In this document: positions 60,426 through 64,000 of the stretch, one piece after another
Position numbering within the stretch: the first letter of the stretch is position 1
How the letters are laid out: every line of letters starts with the position of its first letter
From: Terriglobia bacterium
GTDB lineage: Bacteria; Acidobacteriota; Terriglobia; Bryobacterales; Bryobacteraceae
Direction of reading: 5' to 3'
NCBI GenBank assembly: GCA_020073345.1
Contig: JAIQFI010000005.1
Span: forward strand, 1 to 64,000
Length of the DNA stretch: 64,000 nucleotides
Translations under genes and position numbers: made by a program
The notes under the pieces: generated by a model
Databases searched by the model: none
Told to the model about the DNA's origin: nothing
The model's input: only the letters and a program-made list of their open reading frames with translations

Positions 60426-61554
60426 CCGCCTCACGAATCGGTTATGGGTCGCGGTCTTCGCCGCGGCGACTGTGTTCGCACAGAGCTCTGCGACCTACGA
60501 CAGCTCGCGGACGATCAAGCTTACGGGCGTGGTCATCAAAGTCGAGTGGGCGAATCCGCATGCGTTTTTCTTTGTGAACGTGCGCGACGCAGCCGGCACG
60601 ATTACGAACTGGGCTCTGGAGTTCGGGAATCCGCTGGATCTGGAGAAGGACGGCTGGACGCGAAATTCCTTGCGCATCGGCGATTCCGTCAATGTGGAAG
60701 GAATCCCAGCGCGGGACCCGAAGAGACAAGCGTTCGCCAAATCGGTGACGCTCGCTAAAACCGGCAAGAAGCTTTTCGTAGCTGCGCCTAAGAAACCTGC
60801 TACTGCTGCCGTTCGCGAACCTACTCCTCGCTGGCCCGATGGTCAGGTTCGCCTGGGACCGCCTGCGGGGAAGAAGGGATATTGGGGCGCACCGAGCGCC
60901 TCTGTACTCGTGGAAACCACGGCCGCTAAAATCCAGATGAACGACGAAGGGCTCCTGCGGAACCTGGCGGACGTGGATCGCGTGGCGCCGTTCCAGCCCT
61001 GGGCGAAGGCCGTGTACGAGTATCGCCAGCGCAGCCTTCTGAAAGACGATCCTCTGACGCGCTGTCTTCCGCCCGGCGGACCGCGTCAGTTCCAGATGCC
61101 GCACGGGTTTCAGTTCGTCGAACAGCGCGATTTGGGGCGCATTTTGTTGCTCCTGGGCGGCGGCGACCGGAACTGGCGTGTGATCTATACGGACGGCCGC
61201 TCGCAAGGTCAGGCGGATGAGGTGGTCCGCAGCTACTACGGCAATTCGGTGGGGCGCTGGGATAAGGATACCCTGGTAGTAGATGTGATCGGCTTCAACG
61301 AGCATTTCTGGATTACCAACGGCGGGCTTCCTCACACCGAAGCCTTGCATCTGACGGAACGTTTCACCAGGCCGGATCTCGGCACGCTGAAGTACCAGGT
61401 GACCGTTGATGATCCACGGACGTATACGCGGCCGTGGACCGGCGGCTGGACCATTCCGTGGGTCCCGAACGAAGAGATTCAGGAGTATTTTTGCGAGGAG
61501 AACGTGGAATCGACACTGTCTATAAACGTGTCCGGTAAGGAGAATTACAAATGA
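60418..61554 (+). CDS. DUF6152-GDTLVVD fusion protein, secreted
   Basis: A 378-residue exported protein joining the two recurrent families. Residues about 25-120 are a DUF6152 domain: YDSSRTIKLTGVVIKVEW, A-N-P-H-A-F-F-F-V-N, KDGWTRNSLRIGD and V-E-G-I-P-A-R-D-P. The His-His start of stand-alone DUF6152 proteins is replaced by S-S-A-T. A short linker (K-K-P-A-T-A-A-V) leads to the GDTLVVD part: R-W-P-D-G-Q-V-R, central Cys in R-C-L-P-P-G-G-P-R, TDGRSQ, YYGNSVGRWDKDTLVVDVIG, HTEALHLTERFTRPDLG, VTVDDPRTYTRPW and E-Y-F-C-E-E-N. The fusion is strong evidence that the two families work together. It overlaps genes on both sides by 8 and 4 bases. Confidence 0.88.
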   Translation: MTSRLTNRLWVAVFAAATVFAQSSATYDSSRTIKLTGVVIKVEWANPHAFFFVNVRDAAGTITNWALEFGNPLDLEKDGWTRNSLRIGDSVNVEGIPARDPKRQAFAKSVTLAKTGKKLFVAAPKKPATAAVREPTPRWPDGQVRLGPPAGKKGYWGAPSASVLVETTAAKIQMNDEGLLRNLADVDRVAPFQPWAKAVYEYRQRSLLKDDPLTRCLPPGGPRQFQMPHGFQFVEQRDLGRILLLLGGGDRNWRVIYTDGRSQGQADEVVRSYYGNSVGRWDKDTLVVDVIGFNEHFWITNGGLPHTEALHLTERFTRPDLGTLKYQVTVDDPRTYTRPWTGGWTIPWVPNEEIQEYFCEENVESTLSINVSGKENYK

Positions 61555-61946
61555 GAGTCAACCGAATCGTTTCGCTGATGGGGCTCGGCCTGCTGGTGCT
61601 GGCGGTGAAACCCGCGGCGGCGCATCACTCGTTTGAAGCCGAATACGACGGCAACAAGACCGCGAATCTGACCGGGTACGTCACCAAGGTGGATTGGGTG
61701 AATCCGCACGCCTACATCTTCTTCAACGTGAAAGACGAGAGCGGCGCGACCAAGGAGCTGCGGTTCGAGCTGGGGCCGCCCTACGCCCTCACGCGCGGCG
61801 GCTGGAAGCGCGACACCGTGAAGATCGGCGACAAGATCAGCCTGGAGGGCGCGGCTGTCGCCAAAGATCCCAAGAACGCCTGGGTGGGAGCGATGCAGAC
61901 AACGACTCTGATCCTGGAAAACGGCCAGAAGCTGCCCACGAGGTAA
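61551..61946 (+). CDS. DUF6152 family secreted protein
   Basis: A 131-residue exported DUF6152 protein in the same unit as the fusion. A signal peptide (N-R-I-V-S-L-M-G-L-G-L-L-V-L-A-V) ends at P-A-A-A directly before His-His-Ser-Phe, then AEYDGNKTANLTGYVTKVDW, V-N-P-H-A-Y-I-F-F-N, L-T-R-G-G-W-K-R-D and A-V-A-K-D-P-K-N-A-W. The A-A-A site puts cleavage cleanly before the His pair. ATG 61551 overlaps the preceding stop by four bases. Only one base separates its stop from the next GDTLVVD gene, so they are certainly co-transcribed. Confidence 0.88.
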   Translation: MRVNRIVSLMGLGLLVLAVKPAAAHHSFEAEYDGNKTANLTGYVTKVDWVNPHAYIFFNVKDESGATKELRFELGPPYALTRGGWKRDTVKIGDKISLEGAAVAKDPKNAWVGAMQTTTLILENGQKLPTR

Positions 61947-61947
61947 A

Positions 61948-62715
61948 TTGACGGTGAGAATCGCGGCTGCGTTGGTAGCGGTATCGTCGCTGGCGGTGGT
62001 GTCCTTTGCACAAGGTAAACAAGGAAAACAGGCGCAAGCCAAGCAGGTAAATACTGCGCCGCCGGAGCCTGCTCCGCGCTGGCCCGACGGCCACTTGAAC
62101 CTGGGGTCAGTACCAGGCAAGAAGGGATATTGGGAAGTCCGGCCAGGCCTGGGAGGGTTTCCGCGCGCGAACGACGTCCCCTTTCAGCCGTGGGCCAAGG
62201 CGGTTTACGAATACCGGACCGCGACGTTCTCGCAAGACTCGCCGCTGGTGGACTGCAAGGCGTCGCCCGGGCCGTCGTTTCTCAACGCGCCCGGATTCGA
62301 GATCGTGGATGTCCCCGAGCTTAAGAGTATTTTCATCCTCAATATGGCCGGGCCTCATTCCTGGCGTGTGATTTACCTGGACGGCCGGATGCATCCTCAG
62401 GGCGAGGACGTCAGGCCAACTTTCCTGGGCCACTCGATCGGGCACTGGGAAGGGGACACGCTGGTGATCGATTCGGTGGGCTTCAACGAAAAAATGTGGG
62501 CCGTGGGAGCGTTTCCGAATACCTCGCAGCTCCACCTGGTGGAACGCATCTCGCGCCCGAACCTGAAATCGTTGTCATACGAGGTGACGGTGGACGATCC
62601 CGGCGCGTACACGAAATCCTGGTCCGGCAAATGGACTATCACCGAGACTACGGCTTCGAAGTGGATCGCTGACGGCGAAATGTTCGAATACATTTGCCAG
62701 GACGCGGGCAGGTAA
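61948..62715 (+). CDS. GDTLVVD-family secreted protein
   Basis: A 255-residue exported member with a signal peptide (R-I-A-A-A-L-V-A-V-S-S-L-A-V-V) and a Lys/Gln-rich linker (G-K-Q-G-K-Q-A-Q-A-K). It has A-P-R-W-P-D-G-H-L-N-L-G, the P-G-K-K-G-Y-W segment shared with the fusion protein (residues near 155 there), central Cys in D-C-K-A-S-P-G, LDGRMHPQ, FLGHSIGHWEGDTLVIDSVG, N-T-S-Q-L-H-L-V-E-R, VTVDDPGAYTKSW and E-Y-I-C-Q-D. It looks like a sister of the fusion's C-terminal half. The start is TTG 61948 with GAGGTAA just upstream, or GTG 61954. It ends 3 bases before the amidohydrolase gene. Confidence 0.84.
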   Translation: MTVRIAAALVAVSSLAVVSFAQGKQGKQAQAKQVNTAPPEPAPRWPDGHLNLGSVPGKKGYWEVRPGLGGFPRANDVPFQPWAKAVYEYRTATFSQDSPLVDCKASPGPSFLNAPGFEIVDVPELKSIFILNMAGPHSWRVIYLDGRMHPQGEDVRPTFLGHSIGHWEGDTLVIDSVGFNEKMWAVGAFPNTSQLHLVERISRPNLKSLSYEVTVDDPGAYTKSWSGKWTITETTASKWIADGEMFEYICQDAGR

Positions 62716-62718
62716 AGA

Positions 62719-64000
62719 ATGCGCCGGACCTTCGTAGCATGTCTCTTCATCGCCTCTGCGTGCTCTTTCTCGCAGTTGAAAGCCCAGGCGACATTGTTTG
62801 AAGGCGCTCGATTGATCACGGGTGACGGCAGCGCGCCTATCGAAAACTCCGCGTTCCTGGTCGAAAATACCCAATTCGCGCGGGTCGGCCGCCGCGGGCA
62901 GATCCAACTGCCGGCCGGAGGCGTGCGCGTCGACCTGACGGGGAAAACCGTGATGCCGGCGAAGGTCGACCTCCATGGGCACTTCGGATACCAGCACGAC
63001 TGGGACGGAACGATGGCCAAGGAGTATTTCACGCGCGAGAATCTCGTCGACCATCTGGAGCGCCTGGCGTATTACGGGGTCAGCGCGACGATCGGCGTCG
63101 GCGATCTGGTCGACCGTTCCGATCTGCACGGTGGCAGAACCGGTTGGGGTAACGTTCCGCTGCGCGTAAGGGACGAGATTAATCCCGGCGCGGCGCTGTT
63201 TCGCACGGTAGGTCCGGGGATCGCATCGCCGGACTCCGGAGCCCAGGGCCATCCGTCCCGGGCAGACGTCCCTTATCCCGTCACGACGGTCGCGGAAGCT
63301 CGCGCCGCGGTGCAGGATAACGCCAAAATGAAGCCCGAGTTCATCAAGATTTGGGTGGACGATCGCGGCGGTACGAGAAAGAAACTCACCCCGGAACTGT
63401 ATCTGGCCATCATCGACGAAGCGCACAAACTCAATCTTCCGGTCGGGGCGCATAACGTGACGCTGGCGGACGCCAAGTTACTGATGAAAGCGGGTGTCGA
63501 GGGATGGCTGCACCTCCCCGTCCGCGGCGGCGAAGCGCCGGATGAAGAACTGCTCGCCATCATCCGGGATCGGATCGCCAGGAAAGACCGGCCCAACATG
63601 TGGTTCCATCCAAATGTCGGCACGGCCTTCACAACCCGGGAGGACTGGAACGATCCGCTGCTGCGCGAAACCGTTCCGCCCCAGCAGATCCAGCAGCTCT
63701 GGGGCGAGCAATTGGCGCGGATTACTCCGGAATCCGTCTCGCGCGGGCGCGAGAATCTGAAACAGCTCGGGGCAACGAACGTTCTGAAGCTGCGCGACGC
63801 CGGAATGAAGATCATTCTCGGAAGCGATACCGGCCAGTCGCGCTTCTTCATCGGCTGGATGGGGCAGCTCGAGTTCGAGAGCTGGGTCTACCTGGGCCTG
63901 ACGCCCATGCAAGCGATCGTCGCGGCGACCAGGGATTCGGCCGAAGCCGCGCACATCAACACGGGAATGATTGCGTCGAGCAAGCTGGCGGATTTTATTG
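62719..64000 (+). CDS. amidohydrolase family protein, exported (3' end outside window)
   Basis: The first 427 residues of an exported amidohydrolase-superfamily enzyme; the gene runs off the window. The signal peptide (RRTFVACLFIASACSFSQ) is followed by an N-terminal beta-sandwich region (L-I-T-G-D-G-S-A-P-I), and the metal motif V-D-L-H-G-H-F-G with His86 and His88. Later come E-F-I-K-I-W-V-D-D (a Lys that could be carbamylated), PVGAHNVTL, L-H-L-P-V-R, and the Asp in GSDTGQSRFF. These hydrolases act on cyclic amides, esters or dipeptides. It is the only clear enzyme in the unit with the DUF6152 and GDTLVVD genes and may point to their substrate class. Confidence 0.88.
   Translation, partial: MRRTFVACLFIASACSFSQLKAQATLFEGARLITGDGSAPIENSAFLVENTQFARVGRRGQIQLPAGGVRVDLTGKTVMPAKVDLHGHFGYQHDWDGTMAKEYFTRENLVDHLERLAYYGVSATIGVGDLVDRSDLHGGRTGWGNVPLRVRDEINPGAALFRTVGPGIASPDSGAQGHPSRADVPYPVTTVAEARAAVQDNAKMKPEFIKIWVDDRGGTRKKLTPELYLAIIDEAHKLNLPVGAHNVTLADAKLLMKAGVEGWLHLPVRGGEAPDEELLAIIRDRIARKDRPNMWFHPNVGTAFTTREDWNDPLLRETVPPQQIQQLWGEQLARITPESVSRGRENLKQLGATNVLKLRDAGMKIILGSDTGQSRFFIGWMGQLEFESWVYLGLTPMQAIVAATRDSAEAAHINTGMIASSKLADFI

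Noticed and set aside
1-64000. CRISPR arrays, tRNA or rRNA genes, insertion sequences, prophage
   Set aside because: No spaced direct repeats, no transposase or integrase-like protein, and gene spacing leaves no room for RNA genes other than very small ones.

Overview
The window looks like a chromosomal segment of a GC-rich Acidobacteriota species, most like the Bryobacteraceae / Candidatus Solibacter group. This is inferred from content: an Oar-like TonB receptor with a carboxypeptidase-regulatory-like domain, a DUF1592/DUF1552 pair, Pirellula-type heme-binding proteins, several DUF6152 proteins, PQQ dehydrogenases, tannase-family esterases and secreted ankyrin proteins. Coding density is very high. 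No gene-free stretch exceeds 300 bases, and I see no rRNA, tRNA, CRISPR, insertion sequence or phage.

Layout. 1-8100: end of a tannase-family gene, an LLM flavoprotein and alpha/beta hydrolase pair, a VOC protein, the DUF1552/DUF1592 pair and a secreted ankyrin protein. 8107-13415: TonB receptor, small cytochrome c and a frameshifted secreted protein. 13448-19902: beta-helix protein, HicAB, a five-gene operon of DUF6152, uncharacterised-family and cytochrome genes, and a lone secreted protein. 19907-25082: divergent sugar cluster (xylA, uxaC-like, xylB, MFS). 25070-31567: two small proteins, a decayed PQQ dehydrogenase, secreted proteins, a cupin and a metallo-hydrolase. 31568-35054: second operon of the uncharacterised family. 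35105-43878: glycan region (FkbM, glycosyltransferase-FkbM fusion, nucleotide-sugar dehydrogenase, NadE, GDP-mannose-3,5-epimerase-like, GT2). 43885-51340: CMD protein, VapBC, two PQQ dehydrogenases, lactonase-like hydrolase, PAP2 phosphatase and a deleted YncE-like gene. 51347-64000: tannase, more members of the uncharacterised family, diheme cytochrome, a second ankyrin protein, and a tight operon ending in an amidohydrolase.

The most striking feature is a paralogous family of secreted proteins, here called the GDTLVVD family after its best-conserved motif. There are 12 copies in 64 kb: 12433-13415, 16483-17295, 17792-18586, 30788-31567, 31970-32845, 32829-33581, 34068-35054, 52917-53714, 53746-54771, 58926-59961, 60418-61554 and 61948-62715. 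Most have a recognisable signal peptide, an N-terminal D-G-x-P-D-x-x-G-x-W motif, a central Cys, a D-G-R-x-H motif, the G-x-S-(I/V)-G-x-W-x-G-D-T-L-V-V-D block, and a second Cys near the C-terminus. I do not recognise a described function. They repeatedly sit next to, and in one case are fused to, DUF6152 proteins, whose predicted mature form begins with His-His. A two-part exported DUF6152/GDTLVVD system, sometimes with a heme protein, is the best candidate here for an undescribed system.

Several genes are damaged. The PQQ dehydrogenase at 25636-27726 has three apparent one-base deletions and an in-frame stop. The YncE-like gene at 50469-51340 appears to have lost an internal segment. Two GDTLVVD genes carry one-base shifts in G runs, which could be real or assembly errors.
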